DNA of 64,000 bases from contig NZ_JAFKCW010000005.1 in assembly GCF_017254835.1 (NCBI RefSeq), positions 124,001 to 188,000 of the forward strand, read 5' to 3'. Made by a program: the position numbers and the translations under genes. The notes below the pieces were generated by a model. It searched no databases. It was not told the origin of the DNA and saw only the letters and a list, made by a program, of their open reading frames with translations. The stretch is from Algoriphagus aestuariicola (GTDB lineage Bacteria; Bacteroidota; Bacteroidia; Cytophagales; Cyclobacteriaceae). Positions 8,876-16,324 of this stretch are shown piece after piece. How positions within the stretch are numbered: position 1 is the first letter of the stretch; the number at the start of each line of letters is the position of its first letter.

Positions 8876-9313
8876 ATGAAAAAGTGGGGTGTAATTCTGG
8901 TTTTTGGATTGATGGTCAGTCTCTATGCCACATCTGCCAAGGCGCAAGGCGTGTGGAAGAGCCTCTCTGAAGTATCCTACAAGATCAGCGAGGACCAATT
9001 TGGAGAGCTCTATGTTCCCGTTTTTTCGGACAATATCAAAAAGCTTGAGGGCAAAGAGGTAGAGGCTGATGGATACATCATTCCGTTTGAGGGTATGTTC
9101 AAGCCTGAGCATATCATCCTTTCGAGCCTACCCTTGGCGGAGTGTTTTTTTTGTGGATCCGGTGGTCCGGAGACCGTCATGGAAGTGATGCTGACCAACC
9201 CGATCAAGTACACTTCCAAAAGAGTGAAAGTACGTGGCAAGCTGACTTTGAACGCCAAAGACCCCGAGAAGCTCATGTACATTCTAAAGGATGCCAAGCT
9301 GGTTACGGAATAG
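8876..9313 (+). CDS. Exported DUF3299-family protein
   Basis: This 145-residue protein has a signal peptide (about 1-23, cut near AKAQG). The mature part matches the DUF3299 pattern: a small beta-rich fold with LEGKEVEADGYIIPF, and a CxxC pair (C90, C93) in ECFFCGSGGPE. Related proteins in proteobacteria are encoded beside an ABC ATPase, an FtsX-like permease and DUF2796 zinc-uptake proteins, and the same neighbours (without DUF2796) are present here. It lies 24 bases after the permease gene and ends just before a strong bidirectional terminator, so it probably closes the operon. A role as periplasmic metal or thiol partner of the transporter is inference. Confidence 0.78.
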   Translation: MKKWGVILVFGLMVSLYATSAKAQGVWKSLSEVSYKISEDQFGELYVPVFSDNIKKLEGKEVEADGYIIPFEGMFKPEHIILSSLPLAECFFCGSGGPETVMEVMLTNPIKYTSKRVKVRGKLTLNAKDPEKLMYILKDAKLVTE

Positions 9314-9316
9314 AAG

Positions 9317-9342
9317 AAAAAAGCTCCCGCCGGAGCTTTTTT
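9317..9342. terminator. Bidirectional terminator between convergent genes
   Basis: An 11-bp perfect stem (AAAAAAGCTCC at 9317-9327, GGAGCTTTTTT at 9332-9342) has a 4-base loop. It carries T-runs in both directions and serves the DUF3299 gene and the convergent aminotransferase. Confidence 0.9.
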
Positions 9343-9344
9343 GA

Positions 9345-10166
9345 TTAGATGGCCGCTTGTGTTTCCAATACCTTGAATTTTTCCAGTATACCCATTGTGA
9401 TTGGCCCGGGCTTGCCATTGCCTATTTTGCGGTCGTCCAGCTGGGTGACAGGAAGCAAAATCTTGGTGGTGCTCGAGATAAACGCTTCATCTGCATCCCA
9501 GATCTCCTCCAATGTAATCGGGCGGATGACCACATTGCCCGCGATTTTGAGGATTTGTTTTCGGGTGATTCCCATAAGAATGTGCTGGTCCGGCGTGTGG
9601 AGGACACCGTTTTTTACGATGAAAAAATTGCTGCGGGAGCTTTCGCTCACTACTCCGTTCCAGTGGTAGAGGACATCTTCGGCGCCCAATCTTTTCCAAT
9701 TGACACTGTGCCAGACAGGAAGGGTGTAGTTGGTAGTCTTGATGTCGGCAATTGGCCTCACATACTCCAGCGTCAGGAGTTTTACGCCATTTTGGTATTT
9801 TTCTTCCGCAGGCATGGATAGAGCTTCGGCAAAAATGAAAAGTTTTCCCTCGGCGGGGGAGAAGTGGTTTTCGGAAAGCCCGCCGGTCAAAAGCATGCGG
9901 ATTCCCCCATTCAAGAGATCGTTTTTTTCGATCAGCTCAGAAATGATCGCCCTCAGCTGTTCACGGCTATAGGTAAGGGGGAGGTGGGTTTTTTCGGCGG
10001 AGGCAATAAATCTATCCAGATAATGCTCGAGAAAAAGTGGCGAATAGCCCGTAGTCCGCAAAAAGTCAAAGATGCCAAACCCTCTGATCAGACCTAGGTC
10101 CATTGGGTGAATGGTGGCGGTTTCGGTTGGGATGATTTTTCCGTCGGCAAAGCAGAATCGTTTCAT
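9345..10166 (-). CDS. PLP-dependent aminotransferase, class IV
   Basis: This 273-residue fold-type IV enzyme belongs to the branched-chain aminotransferase / D-amino acid aminotransferase / aminodeoxychorismate lyase family. The PLP lysine is K143 in IADIKTTNY and the conserved glutamate is E175 in VVSESSRSNFF. MDLGLIRGFGIFDFLRT is the usual N-terminal motif. The start at 10166 is favoured over an in-frame ATG at 10199 because a TAATTTTG box lies between them (10192-10185). Sequence alone does not separate the three activities. It is monocistronic, convergent with the DUF3299 gene. Confidence 0.85.
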   Translation of the reverse strand: MKRFCFADGKIIPTETATIHPMDLGLIRGFGIFDFLRTTGYSPLFLEHYLDRFIASAEKTHLPLTYSREQLRAIISELIEKNDLLNGGIRMLLTGGLSENHFSPAEGKLFIFAEALSMPAEEKYQNGVKLLTLEYVRPIADIKTTNYTLPVWHSVNWKRLGAEDVLYHWNGVVSESSRSNFFIVKNGVLHTPDQHILMGITRKQILKIAGNVVIRPITLEEIWDADEAFISSTTKILLPVTQLDDRKIGNGKPGPITMGILEKFKVLETQAAI

Positions 10167-10184
10167 TTCGTAGGGGTTAGCGTT

Positions 10185-10192
10185 CAAAATTA
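10185..10192 (-). promoter_or_regulatory. -7 box of the aminotransferase gene
   Basis: TAATTTTG on the minus strand matches TAnnTTTG exactly and lies 18 bases upstream of the ATG at 10166. No well-spaced TTG was found. Confidence 0.4.
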
Positions 10193-10289
10193 GCATCAAA
10201 AACCATTTTTTTGAGTAAAAAATATATGAATTAGATTTTTAATTTAATCGAGATAAAATTGTATCTTTATGGCTCAACGATCCAATTTG

Positions 10290-10712
10290 ATGAAAATTCT
10301 TCGTATTAGTTTGATCTTTAATTTGTTGATTTTTATCCAAGCTTGCGGGCCAAGCCAAGCGGATTTGAATCAGGAGAAAAGGGCTGAAGTCATGGCTCTC
10401 CACGATGAAGTAATGCCTAAATTGGGGCAAATCAAGTCATTTGAGAAAAAGGCCATCCAGAAGGCTGCAGAACTGGCCGCGGAGGATTCGACGAACACCG
10501 ATCAGATCAGGCAGTACGAGCTCCTCGCCACCGAGTTGGACCAAGCCTACGAGGGCATGTTTGTTTGGATGAGACAATATGAGATCGAAGAGGAAGGGAA
10601 GTCCCCAGAGGAGATCAAGCTGTATCTAGATCAGCAGATGATTTTGGTCGGTGAGGTGAACAAGAACATCAAAGATGTCCTTGCAAAGGCCGATTCCCTT
10701 TTAGGTGACTAA
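10290..10712 (+). CDS. Small lipoprotein, helical
   Basis: This 140-residue predicted lipoprotein has a signal sequence ending FIQACGPS, with the lipid-accepting cysteine about 19 residues in. The mature part is strongly helical and charged (ALHDEVMPKLGQIKSFEKK... DQIRQYELLATELDQAY), suggesting a coiled-coil or helical hairpin periplasmic protein. No family was recognised with certainty; similar short viral-A-type-inclusion-like lipoproteins are common in Cytophagales. An upstream in-frame ATG at 10269 overlaps a TATCTTTA box, so 10290 is preferred. Its 3' end overlaps the end of the convergent cytochrome c gene by 4 bases. Confidence 0.75.
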   Translation: MKILRISLIFNLLIFIQACGPSQADLNQEKRAEVMALHDEVMPKLGQIKSFEKKAIQKAAELAAEDSTNTDQIRQYELLATELDQAYEGMFVWMRQYEIEEEGKSPEEIKLYLDQQMILVGEVNKNIKDVLAKADSLLGD

Positions 10713-11158
10713 TAGTTTTCCGGCTTGGTCTTGAGGTAGGTTTCTACGTCTTTTCCCGTGATGACGCCCTCGTTCATACCCCAGATATTGTAGAGATACG
10801 TGGTGATCTGAGCGATATCCAGCGGTTTCAAGTCCGGGTTTGGCGGCATAGGCTGGTCAAATTTTTCTCCATTGACGGTGATTTCCCCTGCTTGTCCATG
10901 ACGGATGATCCAGACCGTGCGATGGACATCGGCCTTGAAATAGTCAGCATCCCGCAGCGGAGGGATCAGTTTAGCCAAGCCTCTTCCGTCAAACTGATGG
11001 CAGTTTCCACAATGGTTTTCATAGAGTGTCTTACCGGATACAGCATACTTCATGACCTCGGGATTCGAGATCTGAGCCAGAGCGTTCTCTTCACTGCTTG
11101 CCTTTGGTGCACAGGAAACGGCGAACAAGGCAGCGACCACAAAGAGCTGAATTCTCAT
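10709..11158 (-). CDS. Lipoprotein c-type cytochrome
   Basis: This 149-residue monohaem cytochrome c has a lipobox (AVSCAP, Cys16), a haem-attachment site CGNCH (50-54) in YENHCGNCHQFDGRG, and a likely axial methionine in QPMPPNP near residue 104. It is probably anchored to a membrane on the periplasmic side. Its start overlaps the SCO gene by 4 bases (ATGA), forming the operon hemJ-SCO-cytochrome c. The context suggests electron transfer around a cytochrome oxidase or assembly of one. Confidence 0.9.
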   Translation of the reverse strand: MRIQLFVVAALFAVSCAPKASSEENALAQISNPEVMKYAVSGKTLYENHCGNCHQFDGRGLAKLIPPLRDADYFKADVHRTVWIIRHGQAGEITVNGEKFDQPMPPNPDLKPLDIAQITTYLYNIWGMNEGVITGKDVETYLKTKPENY

Positions 11159-11787
11159 TTTTCCAGAAGTTTGGGAATGTCTGAAAGGAGTCTGTCCACT
11201 TGGTCCGATTTGGTCCCATCGTAAACTCCACGTATTCTACCCTGTCCATCCACCAGCAGAAAGGCTCCACTATGGAGAAAGCCGCCCGGCTCCAGTTGGT
11301 CCGCCATGGCGGTAGTTAGGTAGCTAGTCTGGCCGATTTCAAAGATTTTTTCCTGATCTCCTGTAAGAAAATTCCAGGTCGAGGCATCTTCGACTCCCAG
11401 TTTTTCGGCATAGTCTTTCAATACAGCAGGCGTGTCGTGCGTAGGATCTATGGAATGGCTCAGGATTTTGAAATCGGGATTGTCTTTGAAGTTCTCATGG
11501 ACGCGGAGCATCTCCTTTTTCATGATGGGACAAATGGTCGGGCAGGAAGTGAAAAAGAAATCCGCAACATATATTTTTCCAGCCACATCCCCGTTTTTCA
11601 CCGAGTCACCCAGCTGGTTTACAAAGGCAAAATCCGCAATCCTATGGTACACTGTGTCCTTGTTTTCGTCCACATACCGCTCTCCGAGAATGGGTAGCTC
11701 TTGAGATGTGCTTTTGTTTTCGGACTTATCCTGGCAGGAGACGCTGATCAGAAGTGCCAACCCCAGTACGATACTACTTGTTTTCAT
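11155..11787 (-). CDS. SCO1/SenC family copper chaperone lipoprotein
   Basis: This 210-residue thioredoxin-fold protein of the SCO family delivers copper to or reduces the CuA site of cytochrome oxidase. The copper ligands are C82 and C86 in FTSCPTICP and H172 in GFLHSGAFLLVD. It has a lipoprotein signal (ISVSCQD, Cys18). It is translationally coupled to the neighbouring genes on both sides (ATGA overlaps with hemJ upstream and cytochrome c downstream), consistent with a respiratory-assembly operon. Confidence 0.93.
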   Translation of the reverse strand: MKTSSIVLGLALLISVSCQDKSENKSTSQELPILGERYVDENKDTVYHRIADFAFVNQLGDSVKNGDVAGKIYVADFFFTSCPTICPIMKKEMLRVHENFKDNPDFKILSHSIDPTHDTPAVLKDYAEKLGVEDASTWNFLTGDQEKIFEIGQTSYLTTAMADQLEPGGFLHSGAFLLVDGQGRIRGVYDGTKSDQVDRLLSDIPKLLEK

Positions 11788-12326
11788 TGTCCTTTTTTGA
11801 TTCTATATTTTTTGTACATCCTGATGCCCAGCATGAGAAGGAATGCCAGCCCGATCAGTCCGACCAGTCCCCATACCATGCTCAGCGTATTTTTGAGCAC
11901 GATCAGAAATACGATCGCGAATAGCAAAAGAGTCGAGGCTTCGTTCCAAATCCGCAGCTGGGTTGAGGTCCATCGGGCTTTTCCGGATTGGAGTTCCTTG
12001 TAGAGCACATGGCAAAAACCATGGTAGCAATAGAGCAGAAATACGAAGCCTAGCTTGGCATGCATAAAACCCAACTCCATATATCCCCAACGGTAGCTGA
12101 GAACCCATGTTCCGAATATTAGTGTCAGAATAGCCGACGGCCAGGTGATGATGTTCCAAAGTCGGCTCGCCATCAGATCCAGTTGGGGTTTGAGGATGGC
12201 CCGCTCCAGTTCCGGCTTTTGAAGCGCTTCGGTTTGGTAGATGAAAAGTCTGACGATGTAAAAAAGTCCTGCAAACCAGGTGACTACGAAGATGATATGA
12301 AGTGCTTTGACGTACTCGAAATTCAT
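11784..12326 (-). CDS. hemJ: HemJ-like protoporphyrinogen IX oxidase
   Basis: This 180-residue integral membrane protein of the HemJ/UPF0093 (CopD-like) family has four to five predicted spans. N-terminal ALHIIFVVTWFAGLFYIVRLF holds the conserved histidine, and MHAKLGFVFLLYCYHGFC holds further conserved His and Lys. HemJ oxidises protoporphyrinogen IX to protoporphyrin IX in haem synthesis. It is first in the operon with SCO and a c-type cytochrome, so haem supply and oxidase assembly are co-expressed. The family also contains copper-resistance CopD relatives; length and motifs favour HemJ. Confidence 0.85.
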   Translation of the reverse strand: MNFEYVKALHIIFVVTWFAGLFYIVRLFIYQTEALQKPELERAILKPQLDLMASRLWNIITWPSAILTLIFGTWVLSYRWGYMELGFMHAKLGFVFLLYCYHGFCHVLYKELQSGKARWTSTQLRIWNEASTLLLFAIVFLIVLKNTLSMVWGLVGLIGLAFLLMLGIRMYKKYRIKKGQ

Positions 12327-12380
12327 TGTCAGAATTTTGGGCTAAATTAAGGCCTAAAGCGCATAAACCCTCCAAAGTTT

Positions 12381-12788
12381 TTGAAAAGGAACAAACTCAT
12401 TTTCTATCTGATCGGTACCCTGGTCTTGGTTCTGCTGGTGCATATCGTCCGTTCTAGCTTTTCAAACCCCGGAATGGAGCGATTTGTGAAGGACTTTGAG
12501 GAGCTGGGTTTTTATCGAAACGAAAACAACACCGGGCCGGTGTTGCGAGTCTATGCGATTCGATCTTTGCATGACAACTCGCCGGAATACATGAGGGAAT
12601 ATGCTGAGACAAAGCCCCACACGAAGTACGGACGGACATTGGTTTTTTTCTTTTCCGCAGAACTGGAGGAAAAGGTGCAACTGGCGCCTGCTGAACCCTT
12701 TTTCTCTCCTGATCTTGAGCCGTTTTTGCTGGCTAAGTTTGAAAAAACTCCGATGGGAGAAGGTCGCTTTACCCTTGTAAAGCCATGA
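12381..12788 (+). CDS. Hypothetical membrane-anchored protein with TTG start
   Basis: This predicted 135-residue protein has one N-terminal span (about 5-24, LIFYLIGTLVLVLLVHIV) and a soluble periplasmic domain. No family was recognised. The only plausible starts are the TTG at 12381 or another non-ATG codon upstream, because the next in-frame ATG (12474) would delete the span. It overlaps meaB by 4 bases (ATGA), so it is the first gene of a meaB transcript. It is divergent from hemJ. Confidence 0.65.
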   Translation: MKRNKLIFYLIGTLVLVLLVHIVRSSFSNPGMERFVKDFEELGFYRNENNTGPVLRVYAIRSLHDNSPEYMREYAETKPHTKYGRTLVFFFSAELEEKVQLAPAEPFFSPDLEPFLLAKFEKTPMGEGRFTLVKP

Positions 12789-13783
12789 AAAAGCGGCTTG
12801 ATCTGGCGGCATTTCGAGATGGCATTCTTTCCGGCAGTCGGGTGGTTCTTGGCCAGGCGATTACCTTGGTGGAAAGTGCGCTGGACTCCGACCAGGAGCT
12901 GGCCGCTGAGCTCATCCAATCGCTGATGTCTCACACGGGACGTGCTATACGAATCGGGATCACAGGAGTACCTGGGGTTGGGAAAAGTACTTTCATCGAA
13001 GCATTTGGAAAAATGCTGCTTGAAAAAGAGAAAAAGGTAGCCGTATTAGCCATCGATCCCAGCAGCCAATTGACTAAAGGGAGCATCTTGGGTGACAAGA
13101 CCCGAATGGAAAGTCTTGCTTCTGACAAGCGGGCATTTATTAGGCCTAGCGCTTCCGGGGGCACACTCGGCGGAGTGAGCGGCAAAACCAGCGAGGCAAT
13201 GTTGCTCTGCGAGGCTGCCGGATTCGATGTGATCTTGGTGGAGACGGTAGGTGTCGGACAGAGTGAAACTGCCGTCAAGAATATGGTCGACTATTTCCTT
13301 TTGCTGATGCTTGCTGGGGCAGGCGACGAGCTTCAAGGCATCAAAAAGGGTATTATGGAGATGGCTGATGCCTTGGTCATCCACAAGGCTGATGGGGAAA
13401 ATCTACCTTCCGCCAAAAAAGCAAAGGCCAGCTACCAAAACGCGCTTCACCTTTTTCCATCCTCTCCCAAGGACTGGTCTCCGAAGGTTTCCTTGGCATC
13501 TTCCCTGTCTGGCCTGGGCCTCGAGGAGACATGGCGCGAGGTACTTCGATATGAATATCAAATGAAGGAAAGCGGATTTTGGGAATCCAACCGGGCACGC
13601 CAGCGTATCAATTGGCTGGACGAGCAGATCCACTATCTCTTGGGACAGGCTTTCCTGCGGGATTCCAAAGTAAAACAGACCATGGATCACGAAATGGAAA
13701 ATGTTCGTACAGGAATCCTCAATCCGGGAACTTTGGCCAAGAAATTGGTCTCTCTCTTTCTTTCCACCGAACGACCACAATGA
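12785..13783 (+). CDS. meaB: MeaB, methylmalonyl-CoA mutase-associated GTPase
   Basis: This 332-residue G3E-family GTPase gates cobalamin loading and protects methylmalonyl-CoA mutase. The P-loop is GVPGVGKST (61-69). AIDPSSQLTKGSILGDKTRM is the characteristic switch region, VETVGVGQSE is the base of switch II, and the C-terminal dimerisation arm is present. The G4 guanine-recognition motif reads HKAD (200-203) where NKxD is usual. Its target, mutA-mutB, lies 2.5 kb downstream, separated by a lipoprotein gene and dnaA. ATGA overlaps join it to both the upstream hypothetical and the downstream lipoprotein gene. Confidence 0.95.
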   Translation: MKKRLDLAAFRDGILSGSRVVLGQAITLVESALDSDQELAAELIQSLMSHTGRAIRIGITGVPGVGKSTFIEAFGKMLLEKEKKVAVLAIDPSSQLTKGSILGDKTRMESLASDKRAFIRPSASGGTLGGVSGKTSEAMLLCEAAGFDVILVETVGVGQSETAVKNMVDYFLLLMLAGAGDELQGIKKGIMEMADALVIHKADGENLPSAKKAKASYQNALHLFPSSPKDWSPKVSLASSLSGLGLEETWREVLRYEYQMKESGFWESNRARQRINWLDEQIHYLLGQAFLRDSKVKQTMDHEMENVRTGILNPGTLAKKLVSLFLSTERPQ

Positions 13784-14532
13784 GATACCTTCTTTTTTTC
13801 TTTCTATTGACCTCTGTTTCTTGCGCTCAAGAATCCAAAACGAAACTTGTCAGTGAGAGCAGTGAGCTTGTTTTCAAAGCTGATTCTCTGAACCGGGAAT
13901 CATGCGTCGGGGAAAGCTGCGCGAAACTCCGGCTAGTGTGGCCAGTAGCTTCAGGTTCGGCTGTTGCTGACAAGGTCAATGCCGCAATCTCCGAACAGCT
14001 GGTCTTGATGGTTGGCGTAGGGGAGGAGGTGGCCCCGCTGGATACACTGATCGAGGATTATTTCGAGTCGTTCCAATCGTTCAAGAAGGAGTTCCCTGAC
14101 TCTCCGGGAGCTTGGGAGATCGAGGCGGAGGGCGAGGTGGTTTACCGCTCTGATAGCACGCTCAGTGTATATTTCAGCCAGTTTAGCTTTCTGGGCGGAG
14201 CCCACCCCAATAGCTTCGTGTCTTTTTTGCACTTCGACCCCAAAAGTGGGGATACGCTCAGTGATGACAGCCTTGTCTTGGATGAGATAGCCCTGACGTC
14301 CTTGGCGGAGAAGAAATTTCGGGAGTACCACGAGGTGGCCGAGGGGGTCAGTCTAGAGGAGGATGGACGATTTTTCTTGCCCGAGACTGGTTTTTTTCTG
14401 GCCAACGCCAAAGGGTTCAAGGATGGGAAATTCTGGATAATCTATGTGCCTTATGAGATTGGTCCTTATGTAATGGGGTACACAGAGCTGGAGTTTACCA
14501 AAGAAGAGGTGGGTGATCTTGTTCGCTGGTAG
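13780..14532 (+). CDS. DUF3298/DUF4163-like lipoprotein
   Basis: This 250-residue predicted lipoprotein has a signal ending SVSCAQES (Cys15). The mature part looks like the DUF4163-DUF3298 pair found in RsiV/PdaC-like proteins: an N-terminal beta-rich segment with KLRLVWPVASG, and YFSQFSFLGGAHPNS, the typical GGAHP motif of DUF3298. The start ATG overlaps the meaB stop (ATGA at 13780-13783). A periplasmic carbohydrate or lysozyme-binding role is known for relatives in other phyla but is not shown here. Confidence 0.78.
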   Translation: MRYLLFFFLLTSVSCAQESKTKLVSESSELVFKADSLNRESCVGESCAKLRLVWPVASGSAVADKVNAAISEQLVLMVGVGEEVAPLDTLIEDYFESFQSFKKEFPDSPGAWEIEAEGEVVYRSDSTLSVYFSQFSFLGGAHPNSFVSFLHFDPKSGDTLSDDSLVLDEIALTSLAEKKFREYHEVAEGVSLEEDGRFFLPETGFFLANAKGFKDGKFWIIYVPYEIGPYVMGYTELEFTKEEVGDLVRW

Positions 14533-14544
14533 ACAAGAGCAAAA

Positions 14545-15960
14545 TTAATACGAACGCATCTTGAATTTTTTCTTCAGCTCATTGACTGAGTTTCTGAAGC
14601 TGGAGTCGGTTTCGATCATGTCATTGACCGTCTGCACGGCGTGGATGACCGTACTGTGATCTCTGCCGCCGAAGTGATAGCCGATGGATTTGAGGGAGTG
14701 GTTGGTGAATTCTTTGGAAAAGTACATGGCTACCTGCCGCGCAATTACGATTTCCTTCTTGCGGGTTTTTGCTTTCAGTTCGTCCGTGTGTATACCGTAG
14801 TATTCAGAGACGGATTTTTGGATGAACTCGATCCCGACTTCCGTTTCAATGTCTTTGATGAAATTTTTGATGACGGTTTTCGCCAGCTCTAGGCTGATCT
14901 CGACGCGGTTCAAAGAGGCGTGTGCGATCAGCGAGATCAAGATGCCTTCCAGTTCTCGGACGTTGGTGTCCACTGAGTAGGCCAGGTATTCCACCACGTC
15001 GTCAGGGATCATGATTCCCTCGGACTGCATCTTTCTGCGGATGATGGCTACCCTGGTTTCGAAGTCGGGCATCTGCAAATCCGCTGTCAGACCCCATTTG
15101 AAGCGGGAAAGCAGTCGCTCTTCCAGTCCTTTCAGATCCCTGGGAGGACAATCGGAGGTCATGATGATCTGCTTCTTGTTTTGGTGGAGGTGGTTGAAAA
15201 TGTGAAAAAACATCTCCTGTGTCCGGTCTTTTCCCGCTAAAAACTGGATATCATCTATGATCAGCACATCCACCTGCATATAAAAGTTGGTGAAGCTCTT
15301 CACATTGCCATCCTTGATGGAGTCCATGAACTGATTCACGAATTTTTCGGAAGAAACGTAAAGCACAAACTTGTCCTCTGGCCCATTTTTGATCTCGTTG
15401 CCAATAGCTTGCACCAAGTGGGTTTTTCCCAGACCAACTCCGCCGTAGACCATGAGTGGATTGAAGGAAGTGATGCCTGGCTTGGTGGCGACGGCAAATC
15501 CAGCGGATCGCGCGAGGCGGTTACAGTCCCCTTCGATATAGGTGCTAAAGGTATAATTCTGGTTCAGGTTGCTTTTGGTGAGCATGTCCGCATCCAACGA
15601 CTGCATCTCAAAAGGCGTCCTCACCTCTTGTACGGGTGCCGATTTCTTGGCGGTCGAATTGCCCTGTGGATAGGAGACGGCGATTGGCTGATTGGATGAG
15701 TTGCCCTTGTCCACCACGACCGCATACTCCAAGCGACCACTCGGCCCCAGGGTATGTTTGATCGCCAGCTTGAGGACTTGCACATAATTGTCTTCCAGCC
15801 ATTCGTAAAAAAACTGACTGGGTACTTGAATCGTCAGACTGGAGCCCTCGAGTTTGACGGGATTGATAGGTTTAAACCAAGTTGAAAAGCTCTGCTCGTT
15901 GACGTGTTGTTCTATAACACGCAGACACTCATTCCATACGGCGCTAGCTTCCAAACTCAT
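14545..15960 (-). CDS. dnaA: Chromosomal replication initiator DnaA
   Basis: The full-length 471-residue initiator has an N-terminal DnaB/HobA-type domain I (1-80), a linker, and an AAA+ domain with Walker A GGVGLGKTH (173-181), Walker B IIDDIQF and sensor motifs. C-terminal domain IV carries the DnaA-box signature GGRDHSTVIHA. It opens the origin and regulates its own transcription. The gene is on the minus strand, convergent with the DUF3298-like gene. A DnaA-box-like TTTTCCACA (minus strand, 16027-16019) sits about 60 bases upstream of the ATG, in keeping with autoregulation. dnaN and recF are not beside it, so the classic origin cluster is absent. Confidence 0.97.
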   Translation of the reverse strand: MSLEASAVWNECLRVIEQHVNEQSFSTWFKPINPVKLEGSSLTIQVPSQFFYEWLEDNYVQVLKLAIKHTLGPSGRLEYAVVVDKGNSSNQPIAVSYPQGNSTAKKSAPVQEVRTPFEMQSLDADMLTKSNLNQNYTFSTYIEGDCNRLARSAGFAVATKPGITSFNPLMVYGGVGLGKTHLVQAIGNEIKNGPEDKFVLYVSSEKFVNQFMDSIKDGNVKSFTNFYMQVDVLIIDDIQFLAGKDRTQEMFFHIFNHLHQNKKQIIMTSDCPPRDLKGLEERLLSRFKWGLTADLQMPDFETRVAIIRRKMQSEGIMIPDDVVEYLAYSVDTNVRELEGILISLIAHASLNRVEISLELAKTVIKNFIKDIETEVGIEFIQKSVSEYYGIHTDELKAKTRKKEIVIARQVAMYFSKEFTNHSLKSIGYHFGGRDHSTVIHAVQTVNDMIETDSSFRNSVNELKKKFKMRSY

Positions 15961-16151
15961 TTAGAAAAGATTTGCTTGTATTCTTGTAGTCCCCGGGCGA
16001 AAGCAGGGGGGTCAAATTTGTGGAAAATTAACTTAAATAAAAAATTGGTAAAGGCTTGAAAAAGTCAATAATTCGAGAATTTTCGCTTGTCTCAGAATAA
16101 AATTCTGTCACCAATTTTATTCCAATCTTCAATTCAAATGGGCTTAGTTTT

Positions 16152-16188
16152 GGGTGGAATTTTCTTCTTTAGAAAAAGAAAATCACCC
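16152..16188. repeat. Imperfect inverted repeat upstream of mutA
   Basis: Arms GGGTG and ATTTTCTT (16152-16166, with a 2-base bulge) pair with AAGAAAAT and CACCC (16176-16188) around a 9-base loop. A short T-run follows on the plus strand, but no plus-strand gene precedes it, so it may be a regulatory hairpin or operator rather than a terminator. Confidence 0.45.
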
Positions 16189-16282
16189 ACTTTTTGACTT
16201 GCTGCTGAGGGTCAGTTGATTATAGTTGTCGACCTCCTTCGGAATTCACGAGGATTTCCGGGACAATTCTCTCCCCATTTCT

Positions 16283-16290
16283 TATTTTTG
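16283..16290 (+). promoter_or_regulatory. Possible -7 box of mutA-mutB
   Basis: TATTTTTG matches TAnnTTTG and lies 34 bases before the mutA ATG at 16325. No clear TTG partner was found. Confidence 0.35.
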
Positions 16291-16324
16291 AATTAACCCT
16301 TTGCGATTTACCCCGCAACCCACT

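Larger units (their letters stand above)
15961..16324. other. 364-bp dnaA-mutA intergenic region, AT-rich, with one DnaA-box-like site
   Basis: This divergent region holds a single 8-of-9 DnaA-box match (TTTTCCACA, minus strand at 16027-16019), an AT-rich stretch at about 16025-16140, an imperfect hairpin at 16152-16188, and a possible -7 box before mutA at 16283-16290. Only one DnaA box was found, so an origin of replication is not supported, although it cannot be excluded without GC-skew data. Confidence 0.5.

Noticed and set aside
15991-16011. CCCC/GGGG hairpin upstream of dnaA as a terminator
   Set aside because: The stem is only 4-5 bp, no T-run follows and no gene upstream would use it.
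16152-16188. Cobalamin riboswitch ahead of mutA
   Set aside because: The conserved B12 box and the long paired structure were not found; the hairpin is too short.
15961-16324. Origin of replication next to dnaA
   Set aside because: Only a single DnaA-box-like site was found and no origin-linked genes (dnaN, recF, gyrB) are present.
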